A stretch of 64,000 nt of DNA from contig CAKRES010000014.1 of assembly GCA_934317845.1 (NCBI GenBank), positions 1-64,000 of the forward strand. The letters are read 5' to 3'. Below the pieces are notes generated by a model. The model searched no databases, was not told the DNA's origin, and was given only the letters and a program-made list of their open reading frames with translations. Shown piece after piece: positions 34,913 to 46,500 of the stretch; within the stretch, counting starts at the first letter, position 1, and every line of letters begins with the position of its first letter. The DNA is from an uncultured Lachnospiraceae bacterium. Its GTDB lineage: Bacteria; Bacillota; Clostridia; Lachnospirales; Lachnospiraceae. The translations under genes were made by a program, and so were the position numbers.

Positions 34913-36292
34913 GTGAGTGAACATGTAACGCAAAAGAAGGGGAAGTCCAAAAGCTATGCAATGGATCTGACCACAGGGTCTGTCTGGACGAAAATGCTGC
35001 TGTTTGCCCTGCCATTGATGTGTTCGAGCATGCTGCAGCTTCTGTTTAATGCAGCAGATATCGTTGTTGTCGGAAGATTTGTCGGAGATAATTCATTGGC
35101 TGCGGTAGGCTCCAATACTGCACTGATCAATCTGCTGACGAACCTGTTTATCGGGCTTTCCGTTGGTGTGAATGTGTTGTGTGCAAGGTATTACGGGGCC
35201 AAGAAGGAACAGGAGCTGTCCGACACTGTACATACGGCAATATTTGTCAGTATCATCAGTGGATTGTTTTTAAATGTATTCGGCGTTGTATTTGCCAGAC
35301 GGATATTGATTTTAATGAGTACCCCGGCGGAGGTGTTGGATCTTGCCACTTTGTATTTAAGGATCTACTTTTTCGGCATGACGGGAATGATGGTGTATAA
35401 CTTCGGAAGTGCAGTATTGCGGGCATTGGGAGATACAAAACGTCCACTTTACTATCTGTTTTTTTCCGGTATTGTCAATGTTATTTTAAATCTGTTGTTC
35501 GTGCTGGTATTTCAGATGGATGTGGCAGGGGTTGCGCTGGCAACGGTAGTGTCCCAGTGTATTTCTGCAGCACTGGTGATCCGGTGTCTGATACGGGAAA
35601 AGGGTGCTGTTCATTTGAACTTAAAAAAGATCCGTATGCACAAGACGATATTTGTCCGTATCATGCAGATCGGTATTCCGGCGGGAATACAGGGCATTGT
35701 GTTTGCATTATCCAACGTTGTGATCCAAAGCTCGGTCAATTCCTTTGGGCCAGTGATCATGGCGGGCAATTCCGCAGCGGCTAATATTGAAGGCTTTGTC
35801 TATATGGCTATGAATGCATTTTATCAGAGTGCGCTGACATTTGTCGGACAGAACATGGGAGCGGGACAGAAAAAACGGGTGATCCGGATCCTCTTTACCG
35901 CGCAGGCACTGGTGATCCTGACCGGATTGTTGCTTGGCAATGGGGCGCATCTGTTTGGAAGAAGCCTGCTCCGGATCTATTCGTCCAGCCCGGCAGTTAT
36001 TGATGCCGGAATGCAGCGACTTCGGGTGATCTGTGTGACTTACGCCCTTTGTGGTATGATGGATGTGATGGTAGGTGTGCTTCGTGGACTTGGATATGCA
36101 GTACTCCCGATGATCGTATCACTGATCGGAGCCTGTGGACTTCGACTGTTGCTGATCTTTACGATCTTCCGGCTTCCGGAGTTTCATACAATGTTTGTAC
36201 TGTACCTTTCCTACCCGATCACCTGGATCATTACATTTTTTGTACATGTCATCTGTTTTCTCATCATTGCAAGAAAAGAACACATACTATAA
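34913..36292 (+). CDS. Second MATE family efflux transporter
   Basis: It has 459 residues and 12 hydrophobic segments: LPLMCSSMLQLLFNAADIVVVGRFVG in helix 1-2 and NVLCARYYGAKKEQE in the first loop. It differs clearly from the upstream MATE protein, so the pair is not a recent duplication. The GTG at 34913 is preceded by AGGAAAGAAG at a rather long spacing; no better start was found upstream. It has its own candidate promoter overlapped by a 20-bp palindrome, which implies separate control. It is followed after 23 bases by manA. Confidence 0.88.
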   Translation: MSEHVTQKKGKSKSYAMDLTTGSVWTKMLLFALPLMCSSMLQLLFNAADIVVVGRFVGDNSLAAVGSNTALINLLTNLFIGLSVGVNVLCARYYGAKKEQELSDTVHTAIFVSIISGLFLNVFGVVFARRILILMSTPAEVLDLATLYLRIYFFGMTGMMVYNFGSAVLRALGDTKRPLYYLFFSGIVNVILNLLFVLVFQMDVAGVALATVVSQCISAALVIRCLIREKGAVHLNLKKIRMHKTIFVRIMQIGIPAGIQGIVFALSNVVIQSSVNSFGPVIMAGNSAAANIEGFVYMAMNAFYQSALTFVGQNMGAGQKKRVIRILFTAQALVILTGLLLGNGAHLFGRSLLRIYSSSPAVIDAGMQRLRVICVTYALCGMMDVMVGVLRGLGYAVLPMIVSLIGACGLRLLLIFTIFRLPEFHTMFVLYLSYPITWIITFFVHVICFLIIARKEHIL

Positions 36293-36315
36293 GAAAAAAG
36301 AAAAGAGGAATCATC

Positions 36316-37242
36316 ATGGAATTATTACGTTTGAAACCGGTATTTAAAGATACGATCTGGGGCGGCAGTGCGCTGCATGAATTTGGCTATGAAGAGGCAT
36401 CTGCTGAGGCAGGAGAGTGCTGGGGGATCAGTGCGCATCCCAATGGTGATTGTGAAATTTTAAATGGAGAAGCCAAAGGAATGACACTTTCTAAAGTGTA
36501 TCAGGAGCACCGGGACTGGTTTGGCAATATAGATGAGGATGTTTTCCCGCTGCTCATCAAGATCATTGGTGCCAAAGAGGACTTAAGCATTCAAGTGCAT
36601 CCGGACGATGCTTACGCAGCCGCACATGAAAATGGTGCGCTTGGAAAAACAGAATGTTGGTATATCTTAGACTGTAAAAAAGATGCAACGATCATCATCG
36701 GGCATCATGCAAAAGATAAAGAGGAATTAAAAGAGATGATCCTTTCCGGACGCTATCAGGAGCTGATCCGTGAGATTCCGATCAAGCCGGGTGACTTTTT
36801 CTTCATCAAGCCGGGCTGTCTGCATGCGATCAAAGGTGGTACCTTGTTACTGGAAACACAGCAGTCCAGTGACGTTACCTACCGGGTATATGATTATGAC
36901 CGCATGACGAACGGAAAGAAACGTCCGCTTCACGTTCAGGAAAGTATTGACGTATTAACAGCACCGTTTGTTCCGGATCAGAGTAAGCCGGAGCAGATGG
37001 CACTGACCGGAGCGACAATTACAACGTATGCATCCTGTCCGTATTTTACCGTACAAAAATGGGAAGTAGAAAACGAGTATTCCTTTGTGAATGACAAATC
37101 GTTCCTCAATGTATCTATCATTGAAGGTGCGGGTACGATAAATGGCGAGACAGTGAAAAAGGGAGATCATTTGATTTTGACGGCAGAGTGCAGAAATGCT
37201 GTGATGAAGGGGTCAATGAAAATGATGGTATCTTTCTTATAA
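36316..37242 (+). CDS. manA: Mannose-6-phosphate isomerase, class I
   Basis: Interconverts mannose-6-phosphate and fructose-6-phosphate; zinc enzyme. It has 308 residues, the short Firmicutes form. It starts with RLKPVFKDTIWGGSAL. The zinc ligands can be placed as Q and H in LSIQVHPDDAYA, E in KTECWYIL and H in PGCLHAIKGG. The ATG at 36316 follows AAGAGGAATCATC; a longer reading from 36049 lies inside the MATE gene. The ptsI gene follows after 37 bases, which suggests sugar catabolism. Confidence 0.94.
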   Translation: MELLRLKPVFKDTIWGGSALHEFGYEEASAEAGECWGISAHPNGDCEILNGEAKGMTLSKVYQEHRDWFGNIDEDVFPLLIKIIGAKEDLSIQVHPDDAYAAAHENGALGKTECWYILDCKKDATIIIGHHAKDKEELKEMILSGRYQELIREIPIKPGDFFFIKPGCLHAIKGGTLLLETQQSSDVTYRVYDYDRMTNGKKRPLHVQESIDVLTAPFVPDQSKPEQMALTGATITTYASCPYFTVQKWEVENEYSFVNDKSFLNVSIIEGAGTINGETVKKGDHLILTAECRNAVMKGSMKMMVSFL

Positions 37243-37279
37243 TAATAAGGCACAAAAAAAGGATGGAGGTATGATTAAC

Positions 37280-38974
37280 ATGAGAAGAGGTATTGGAGCA
37301 TCAGAAGGAATTGGAATTGGACAGGTAGTGATCATTGAGGAGCAGGAAGTGAAAGTCGAAAGACGCACGATTTCCGATGCGGATGCAGAGATCGCACGTC
37401 TGAATGAGGCAATGGATCACTTTGAGGAAGTGACCAATCAGATGGCAGATAAAATGGCAGAGACTGTAGGGGAACAGGATGCGGATATTTTGCGCGGACA
37501 TGTTATTTTGCTTCGTGATCCGATGGTAGGCGATCAGGTAAATGCCATGATCCGTGGAGAAATGGTAAATGCAGAGGTAGCACTGGATCAGTCTCTCGAT
37601 CAGATGGCAGAGATGTTCCGCTCTATCCCGGATGAGCTGATCCAGCAGCGTGCAACGGATCTGATGGACATCAAATCCCGGATGTTAAAGATTTTAAATG
37701 GTATTGAAGAGGTGGATATTTCTGCGGTTCCGGAGGGAACAGTTCTTGTAGCAAAGGATCTGACTCCATCCATGACAGCGGGCATTGATCCAAAAAATAT
37801 TGCCGGTATTTTAACCGAGGTAGGAGGACGTACCTCTCATTCTGCGATCTTAGCAAGAGCAATGGAGATCCCTGCGGTACTCAGCATTGAGCGGATCTGT
37901 CAGGAAGTGATCAATGGAGATACCGTCGTATTAGACGGAACGACCGGAGAGGTATATGTCAATCCGGAGGAAGAGATCGTTGCTTCCTTTGAGCAGAAAA
38001 AGAAAGCATTTGCAGAAGAAAAAGCATTGTTGCAGCAGTACAAGGGACAGCCAAGCAAGACGAAGGACGGCAAACAGGTAGAGCTGGTGTGCAACATTGG
38101 AAAACCGGAGGATGCCGATAAGGTCGTAGAGTGCGACGGAGAAGGAGTAGGATTATTCCGTACAGAGTTCTTATTTATGGATCGCGACAGCGTGCCAACC
38201 GAAGAGGAACAGTTTGAAGCATATAAGACCGTAGCAGAAAAGTTAGCCGGAAAACCGGTGATCATCCGTACATTGGATATCGGTGGTGATAAGGCGATCG
38301 ACTACTTAGGTTTAGAGCAGGAGGAGAACCCATTCTTAGGTTTCCGTGCCATCCGTTTCTGTCTGCAGCGTCCGGACATTTACCGGGTGCAGTTACGCGC
38401 ACTGCTTCGTGCCAGTGCATATGGTCAGATCAAGATCATGGTGCCGCTGGTGACCGGGGTAGAGGAGCTTCGTCAGGTGAAGGCACTCATCAGGGAGATC
38501 ATGGAAGAGTTAGACAAAGAGGAGATCGCATACAACAAGGAGATTCAGGTTGGTGTTATGATGGAGACTCCGGCAGCCGCAGTCGTGGCGGATCTGTTAG
38601 CAAAAGAAGCAGATTTCTTCAGTATCGGAACCAACGATCTGACCGGCTATACCATGGCAGTAGACCGTGGAAATGCCAAGGTGGCATACCTTTATTCAGC
38701 ATATAATCCGGCAGTACTTCGTTCCATTAAGCGCATCATTGAATGCGGAAAGAAGGAAGGCATTTTCGTTGGTATGTGCGGAGAGGCAGCCGCAGATCAC
38801 AAGCTGATCCCGCTGTTGCTTGCGTTTGGTTTAGATGAGTTCAGTGTGAGCGCAACCAGCGTATTAAAGACGAGAAAAGCGATCGCAGATTGTGATGAGG
38901 CATCGGCAAAAGAGCTGGCAGACCGCGTGATGCAGGCAGCAACCGAGAAAGAGGTACTGGATCTGCTTGGATAG
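37280..38974 (+). CDS. ptsI: Phosphoenolpyruvate-protein phosphotransferase (PTS enzyme I)
   Basis: Soluble first enzyme of the PTS; passes phosphate from PEP to HPr. It has 564 residues. H187 in GGRTSHSAILARAMEIPA is the phosphorylated histidine, and the PEP-binding C-terminal barrel has GVGLFRTEFLFMDRD, GGDKAID, the FFSIGTNDLTGYTMAVDRGN segment and the catalytic cysteine in IFVGMCGEAA. The start at 37280 is favoured over 37271 because GGAGG at 37265-37269 is 10 bases upstream of it. The HPr gene is not in the window. A terminator follows at 39008. Confidence 0.94.
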   Translation: MRRGIGASEGIGIGQVVIIEEQEVKVERRTISDADAEIARLNEAMDHFEEVTNQMADKMAETVGEQDADILRGHVILLRDPMVGDQVNAMIRGEMVNAEVALDQSLDQMAEMFRSIPDELIQQRATDLMDIKSRMLKILNGIEEVDISAVPEGTVLVAKDLTPSMTAGIDPKNIAGILTEVGGRTSHSAILARAMEIPAVLSIERICQEVINGDTVVLDGTTGEVYVNPEEEIVASFEQKKKAFAEEKALLQQYKGQPSKTKDGKQVELVCNIGKPEDADKVVECDGEGVGLFRTEFLFMDRDSVPTEEEQFEAYKTVAEKLAGKPVIIRTLDIGGDKAIDYLGLEQEENPFLGFRAIRFCLQRPDIYRVQLRALLRASAYGQIKIMVPLVTGVEELRQVKALIREIMEELDKEEIAYNKEIQVGVMMETPAAAVVADLLAKEADFFSIGTNDLTGYTMAVDRGNAKVAYLYSAYNPAVLRSIKRIIECGKKEGIFVGMCGEAAADHKLIPLLLAFGLDEFSVSATSVLKTRKAIADCDEASAKELADRVMQAATEKEVLDLLG

Positions 38975-39007
38975 TGGGATATCTGTCCGGTGAATAGAAG
39001 TTGATAC

Positions 39008-39042
39008 AAAGACACATCGTTGCTATACGGTGTGTCTTTTTT
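39008..39042 (+). terminator. Intrinsic terminator after ptsI
   Basis: AAAGACACA pairs with TGTGTCTTTTTT around a 14-base loop. A possible extended -10 (TGGTAAAAT, 39044-39052) for the next gene lies directly behind it. Confidence 0.85.
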
Positions 39043-39084
39043 GTGGTAAAATAAAAAGAAGAATGTGCAAAAGGGGACAGGATC

Positions 39085-40434
39085 ATGCGAAACAGACCGG
39101 AACTCATCAAACGATACAGCGTATTTTTATTTGGAATTTTCTGCAATGCTCTCGGTGTGGCATTGATCACCAAATCTGCCCTTGGAACAGGACCGACGAC
39201 CGTGATCCCCTATGTGGCAAGTCTCGGACTCCCGCTTTCCTTTGGTACGTTTACGTTTCTCTTTAATGTGTTGTTATTGCTGCTGCAGGCACTGTTGCTG
39301 CGCAGAGATTTTAAACTTTACCAGCTTTTACAGATTCCGGTCAGCTTTTTGTTTGCCTTTTTTATTGATGTGGCAATGGCAATGTTTTCGGGACTTCATG
39401 CCCAAAACTATATGATCGCTCTGCTTTTTGTTTTGCTTGGTTGTGTATTCCGTGCCTTTGGAGTGAGCTGCCAGGTGGTGGCGGATGTTGTTATGCTGTC
39501 TTCGGAAGCACTGGTAAAAGCGGTATCTATATTAACGCGAAAAGAATTCAGTGTATTAAAGCTGATCAATGATACTTTGATGACTCTGACCGGTGTGGCA
39601 CTTTCGTATGTGCTGCTCGGACATTTAGAGGGAGCGAGGGAAGCAACGATCATTACCTCATTTTTGGTCGGACCGATCTCCCATTTCTTTACCAATCATC
39701 TTGGATTTACAAACCACTATTTTGAACATGAGGGAAATCTGGTTTATGAGGCAAAACTGAAATTAGAAGAGGGAAAGCGTCTGGTGGTAACGATTACGTC
39801 GGAATCCGGAAGCGGAGGGCGTATCATCGCCAGAATTTTAGGAAATCTGCTTGGAATTCCGGTTTATGATAAAGAACTGGTCGAGCTTGTGGCAAAAGAA
39901 GGAAATTTTACGACCGACTATGTGCGCCGGCATAATGAGCGGTTGTATGCCAACGTGGTCGAAGCCTTTTTCATGGAAAACTATGCGATGGTAAATGAAG
40001 ATTTAGAAAGCTACCGTTATTTGTATCAGGCGCAGCAGCGGGTCATTGAACGATTGGCAGCGACGAAGGACTGCATTATCGTGGGACATTGTTCCCATCA
40101 TATTTTACGGGATCTGCCGGGAGCGTTGCATATTCATATCTGTGCGGATATGGCACATCGCATTTCCTATATGGAGGACAAATATCATGTCAATGCAAGA
40201 AAGGCTTTGGAAATGATAAAGACACAGGATTCCGAAGTTTATCAGTATTACATGCATTTTACCGGAGAGGACTGGAAAGAAGCCGCCAGATACCATATGA
40301 CGATGGATTCCGCCTTATTTGGGTATGAACAGACAGCAGAGATGGTCGAGCAGATCGTCAAAAAGAATTATATGGATATGCCGAAGGCGACATTGCGGGA
40401 GGTCATCCGCAAATATCATTTGGAGAAGAAATAA
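39085..40434 (+). CDS. Membrane domain fused to a cytidylate-kinase-like domain
   Basis: A 449-residue fusion. Residues 1 to about 210 hold five or six membrane segments with the motif GVALITKSALGTGPTTVIPY, typical of the YczE/YitT-like family (I believe DUF6198). From about residue 230 a cytosolic domain begins with LVVTITSESGSGGRIIARIL, the degenerate P-loop of the Cytidylate_kin2 group, followed by VYDKELVELVAKE, CIIVGHCSHHIL and HIHICADMAHRI (the R of an R-x-x motif) and YYMHFTGEDW. The normal GKT lysine is missing in this family. GAAAGGGGAC-like sequence precedes the ATG. The substrate and direction of the membrane part are unknown; kinase activity is inferred only. Confidence 0.82.
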   Translation: MRNRPELIKRYSVFLFGIFCNALGVALITKSALGTGPTTVIPYVASLGLPLSFGTFTFLFNVLLLLLQALLLRRDFKLYQLLQIPVSFLFAFFIDVAMAMFSGLHAQNYMIALLFVLLGCVFRAFGVSCQVVADVVMLSSEALVKAVSILTRKEFSVLKLINDTLMTLTGVALSYVLLGHLEGAREATIITSFLVGPISHFFTNHLGFTNHYFEHEGNLVYEAKLKLEEGKRLVVTITSESGSGGRIIARILGNLLGIPVYDKELVELVAKEGNFTTDYVRRHNERLYANVVEAFFMENYAMVNEDLESYRYLYQAQQRVIERLAATKDCIIVGHCSHHILRDLPGALHIHICADMAHRISYMEDKYHVNARKALEMIKTQDSEVYQYYMHFTGEDWKEAARYHMTMDSALFGYEQTAEMVEQIVKKNYMDMPKATLREVIRKYHLEKK

Positions 40435-40538
40435 ACAAAGCGGTGGTTTTCTCACATTAGGAAGGAAAAATGCCGATATAATAGTAATGGGTATTACCCC
40501 ATTTGCTTTGCACAACAGGTATGATAGGAGCATTGAGT

Positions 40539-43500
40539 ATGAAAAAATGGTGGAACAAATATAGAAAAAAAGCAGGAGTCTTTCTCCTCACAGCGGGACT
40601 TTTGGGAATTGCCGGGGCGGCTGTTGCACTGGGAAGTGCAGACGATACGGTAGCGCAGGTAACGAGTGGAACCGGAAGCAGTGCAGTGACGACCAATTAT
40701 GATTCCTTAGCCGGGGCAGTAGAGGCGGCAAAGAAGGGAGATACGATCACGCTGTTAAAAAGTACCTCTGTGACAGAAGATATGAAGGTAAACGCGCCGA
40801 TCGTGGTGTCATCTGCAGTGACACTGACCGACAGTGGTGCACATACCATGTCCTACGGGGATGGGCTTACAAGTGCGATGTTTCAGGTGAAGGGCGGAAG
40901 CCTTACCTTAGCGGGAAACCTCACGTTAACAGGAGCATTGCCGGAAGCTAAGGTGGCAGACAGTCTGATCAGTACCGAAAAGGGAACGGCACTTACGTTA
41001 AATAATGGTGTGACTTTGAAGGATCATACTTGTATCTCCACCAGCAAGGGCGGAGCGGTAACGGTAGCTGTCGGTGCCACTTTAACGATCAATGGAGCCA
41101 GCATAACAGGAAACCGGACAGCTGGAATTGGTGGTGCGATCTATGCCGCGGGAAATCAAACAGGCTATGCAACAGTTCACTTTATATCAGGTGAGATTTC
41201 AGATAATACCGCAGCAATGAGCGGTGGTGCCGTGGGACTCAATCAGGGCGCAAAGATGGATATGGGAGCAGATGGTGCTTCGGATGAGGCTGCAAAGATA
41301 ATTGGAAATACACAGGAGAGTACCCTTTCTACCTCCGGCGGTGGAGCGGTTACGCTTTCACAGGGAGCCGGTTTTACGATGTATTCCGGAACGATCGCAA
41401 AGAATCAGAGTGCTTCCAACGGAACGATCTGGCTTTCCGGCAGCTCCGCAACAGCAGTGCTTTCCGGTACGATCAAAGAAAACCGTGCAAAAACAGGTGG
41501 TGCCGTTTTTATGGCAGCAAGCACGAATGTAACACTTGCCGGTGCTACCGTTACCGGTAATGCGGTAACCGGAACTACCAGTGCATCAGCAGGTGGTGTT
41601 CTGGTCAGTCAGAATGCCAATCTGACGCTTTCTAAAACGACAGTGGTTACCGATAATACAAGAGCAAAATCTACATCAGAGCAGCAGCTTGCCGCAGATC
41701 CGCTCAGCAACATTTTCTTAAATGGTACAAATATGACGATGGTCACCGATGCCTCCTTTGATGGAACAGTCGGTGTTACAACATTAAATGATGGATTATA
41801 TGACATTTCCAAAGGCTATGGCAAAGACAGTGATGTGACGAAGCATTTTATTCCGGACACAAAAACGTTAGATGCCGGGGTAAAGGACGATGGTACGGTA
41901 TATCTTGGCTATCTGGTGGAGTATTATCCGTATGATACGAGTGACAGCACCTTTACCGGAGCAGACAGTGTCAGCCTCAGCGTGGGCGGAACAAAACTCG
42001 ATAAAGTATCTTATGTATTGCAGACGAACCAGTTGAAGAAAAATATGACGCCGGCGATCCCGGATGTAGATTGTGACACCTATTTCCAGGATACGGAAAG
42101 CTCCCTTGGATGGTATGCGTATGGGCTCAATGCATCCGGTATGGGGCAGGAGATCAAGCGCATCAAGGATGCTACAAAATTATCCGATCTTAAGACGACA
42201 GGTGCCTTAAAGCTTTATCCGGACTGGATCAAGCTGGTGGCAACGATTGAGAATAACGGAACCGTCTACGGAAAGTATGCATCCGTAACAAAGGCGTTTG
42301 GTGATACGAATACCTTAAAGGAAGGTTATGAGGTTGTGTTGCATGCGGACAGCGAGATCACGGCAGCCATCCGTGTGATCAGTTCGGTAACGCTTCGAAG
42401 TGAGGCAGGAAAAGCTTACAAGATCACCCGTGTGGGACAGAGCGCGATCTTTTCTGTGGAAGACGCGTCCACTTCCTCTCAGACCAAAAAGGGAGTGCTT
42501 CATATTGACAATGTAAAACTTTGCGGCGGCAGCAATAAGGCATACAGTATCATTATGGTCAAAGGTGGTACCGTTACTCTGTCCGGCAAAGATTCGGAAA
42601 TATACGGCATGGACTTTGGAAGCACAACGCCAAATGCTTCCCGGAACGGATTTGGTGCGGTCTATGTAGAATCCGGTCTGTTTACGATGGAGGCAGGTTC
42701 CATTCACGACAATAAAATGAATGGCCGCGGCGGTGGTGTCTATGTTGCCAAAGCGGGTGTCTTCCGTATGAAGGGCGGAACGATCACGAAAAATGAAAGT
42801 ACCGCAGGTTCCGGTGTCTGTGTGATCGACGGAACGTTTAGTATGACAGGCGGAACGATCACTGCAAATGAAGCAAAAAATTCTGGTCAGACAAAGGGTA
42901 TCGGAATCTATACGAATACAACGATCGAATACGGAGGCAGTGCTTCGGTTACCGGAAACAGTGACAGTGCCGGAGCCAACAACATTTACCTGGAAAATAC
43001 GAAGGATAAAGATGTGCAGCTTCGGATCACTTCCGCCCTGGAGGACAGCAGTGTGTCCGGTATCACGATGGCACTTCCGGCAAACTGCAATGTAACAAAG
43101 GATCTGGGCAAGCAGGGAAATGTGGAAAACTTTACCTCCGACAGCAGCAACTATGCGATCGGATATGAAGATGGTGAGGTTTATTTAGGCTTCGGTGTTA
43201 CCTATTATACAAATGGGGGATATTTTGAAGAGGACGAAGCAGTAGCTGCAGACCAGCGGCAGACTTCAAAAACGATCGTCGTACGTCCAAACCAGACACC
43301 GGTGCTTCCAAAAGTATTCCACGAGAGCAAGGGATTTGAGAACTGGACATATGAGCAGGCGGGAAATACGATCCTCTTTGATGAGAATACAACGGTGCAG
43401 ATGTCGATCACAGCAGTCAGTGCCAACTGGGGAACCACCAACGTGACTGTAAGCGGTACGAAGGATGGAACAAATTACACGCATTCGTATGTATCTTTGC

Positions 43501-46500
43501 GGGATGCTGTTGCAGACAGCCGCAGTGGTGATACGATCAATGTTGTAACAAATAATTTAGCAGCAAGCAGTGGAATGGTGATCCGTCATTCTGTAACGAT
43601 CACAGGAGATACGCTGATCAAGACAGATGATGGAATCTTATTTACCGTAGAAGATACGGAAAAAGAAGACATCCGGGTACAGCTTTCACTGACATTAGAT
43701 GGAAATCAAACATCCGGCAGCGTGTTGAAGGTAGTATCCGGTGAGGTAGATCTTTCCGGTACCGTGATTGAAAATGTCGCGGCAGCAGATGCGCAGGATA
43801 AGGCATACGGACAGGGTGCCTTGTATGTAGCAGGCGGCGAAGTCAATATGCGCTCCGGAAGCAAGGTACAGAATAATAAGACCTTTGGACAGGGAGCCGG
43901 TATTTATATCGAGAGTGGTTCCTTTGTTCTTCATACATCAGCAGAGATCACGGGAAATGAAGCAACCTTAGAGGGTGGCGGAATCTATGTAGGAAAAGAA
44001 GGAACGCTGCTGCTTCGTGGTGGTACGATCAGCGGGAATAAAAGCGGAACAGCCTTAAGCGCACCGCGTGGTTCCGGTATCTTTTCAGCAGGAACACTGC
44101 ATCTTGGAGATACGTCTTCGACCGCTGATATTACGGTAAAAGATAATCCTTCTGCGGCAGCAGGACAGAATAACCTTGCCCTTGCAGATGGCTGTAAGAT
44201 GACATTTGACGGAGCGTTGTCTGCGGATAGCCGGATCGGAGTCAGCGTGGAAAATCCATCACAGGATTATCTGACCAGTGGCTTTGCACAAAAAGCAACG
44301 ATCGGAACAAGCGAGCAGGAAGGAACGATCCAGTCGGATGATACAAGTCTTACACTAGCGTATGATACGACGGCAAAAGAGTTATACATAGGTTATCAGG
44401 TAACATACGAGCTTGGTGCAAGTGTAGCAGATGGTGCTTATTTTACAGACGAAGAAAGTCTTCCTGTAGAAGATCGGAACGAAAGCCGTCTGGTCGTCAT
44501 TCGTGCCAATACCCATCCGGAGCTTCCGGATGCCAGAAATGGCAGACAGGCACTTGGCGGCTGGTATCAGGAGGATGATACCGAGATCACCAAAGACAGC
44601 TATATTACCGGGGATATGACATTAAAAGCAAAATGGGTAGGCGCACAATGCCGGATCGGTGAGATGTATTATGCGACGCTTTCCGAGGCGGTAGCAGTTG
44701 CCAACCAGAAGACATCCGAGACGGTGATCGAACTGTTAAGCCAGGCCGTTATTACAGAGCCGCTTCTGATCACGGCAAATGTGAAGCTGACGTCAGAGAT
44801 TGTTACAGATCCGGATGCTGCAACACGGTATGGCATTGCCAGAGCCGGTGCAGTGACGATGATCCGGGTGAGCTCCAAAGGAAAATGTACATTAGAAAAC
44901 ATCAGTTTAAATGGTAACAGTCAGAGCTTTAACTTAGTGTATGTCGATGGCGGTGTACTGACGATCGGCAAGGATGCAAAACTGACCGGATGTAACAATG
45001 AAGTACGAAATGAAAGTATATTAGAGAGCAGCGGACCGGGTACGGTTTATGTGGCAAATGGCGGACGCATGGTGATGACTGCCGGAGAGATCACGGCAAA
45101 TCATTCCGCATGGGGAGCAGCTGTTTATGTGAGTGACGGTAAGTTGAGCATCAGTGGCGGAAGTATTACGAAAAACCAGTGTGCGAGCAGTGCCGGTTTA
45201 TATTCCGGTATCTATCTTGGCGCAAACCAGATGAGTATTTCAGGAAATCCAGTGATCGCAGATAACACGCTGGCAAATGGTACAGAGCAAAATGTCTACT
45301 TTACCAGTACCGAGGGCGTGATCGAGATTACTGATACCGTGACAGAAGGAGCAAGGATCGGTGTGACCTCCTCCGTTGGACCGACAGGTATCGAGGTGTC
45401 CGGTCTGATCGCCGTGACCAAAATGATCAATTCCAAATATCTGGCAGATTACCCGCGGGATGCCATTTTCTCAGACGATGCACGGTACGAAGCAGTTGTA
45501 AATGAGGACATCAGCCAGGTCTGCCTGCGAAAAGGACACACGGTTACATTTGAAGTTGAGCCGGGACAGACGCTGATCGGAAACAAGACAAAGGATGTCG
45601 TAGACGGAGAAATGATCGGAACACTGCCGAATGCCAGCTATGGAAGACTCTATTTTGATGGCTGGTATACGAAGGCAGGGGAAAAGCTGACCGAGAGTAC
45701 GGTCATTACAGAAAGCATGACAGTAACCCCATTATTTACCGAAGGACTTTGTGCCACTCCTGTGGCAACGCCAACCGGAGGAAAGCATTGTGTGGGTGAA
45801 ACCAACGATACGTTGCAGGTAACACTCTCTACGGCAACAGAGGGCGCAGACATTTACTATACGCTCGATGGCAGTCAGCCGGAGAAAACGGTAACCGTGG
45901 GTGGTGCCACAATGAAATATGGCGATGCACCGATCTCATTAGCAGAGGATGCAGTGCTTCGTGCGATCGCAGTGAAGAAAAATTACAGTACGAGCGGAGA
46001 ATGTAAGGAAGAATACTATATCTGCTATGTAAAGAGTATTAAGATCACAACGGCACCGGATACGGTGTTCCGTGGTTACGATGCAGAATTTGCCGCACGG
46101 GTCACGGTAGGAAACCAATCTACCACCAAAGATGTGACATGGAGTATCGTGGGAGACTATGAAGATGGAACAACGATCGATCCGCTGACAGGCGTGTTAA
46201 GTGTGGACAGCAAAGAGCTTGCAGAGGAAGTGACCATTGTGGCGCATTCGGAAGATCCGGATAAGACTGCACAGGTGACTGTTCCGATCAAAGACCAGTA
46301 CCGGGTGATCTACTATAAAAATACTCCGGCACAGGGCATTGTGACAGGTTCTGTAGAAGATAGTGACAGCCCGTACTTAAGTGGCAGCACCGTTACGGTA
46401 CTAGCCAATGGGCAGAACACAGAAAGCAATCGCGGATTTGCCTGCAGCGGCTACACCTTTAGCGGCTGGAACACAAAGGCAGACGGAAGCGGAACGGCGT

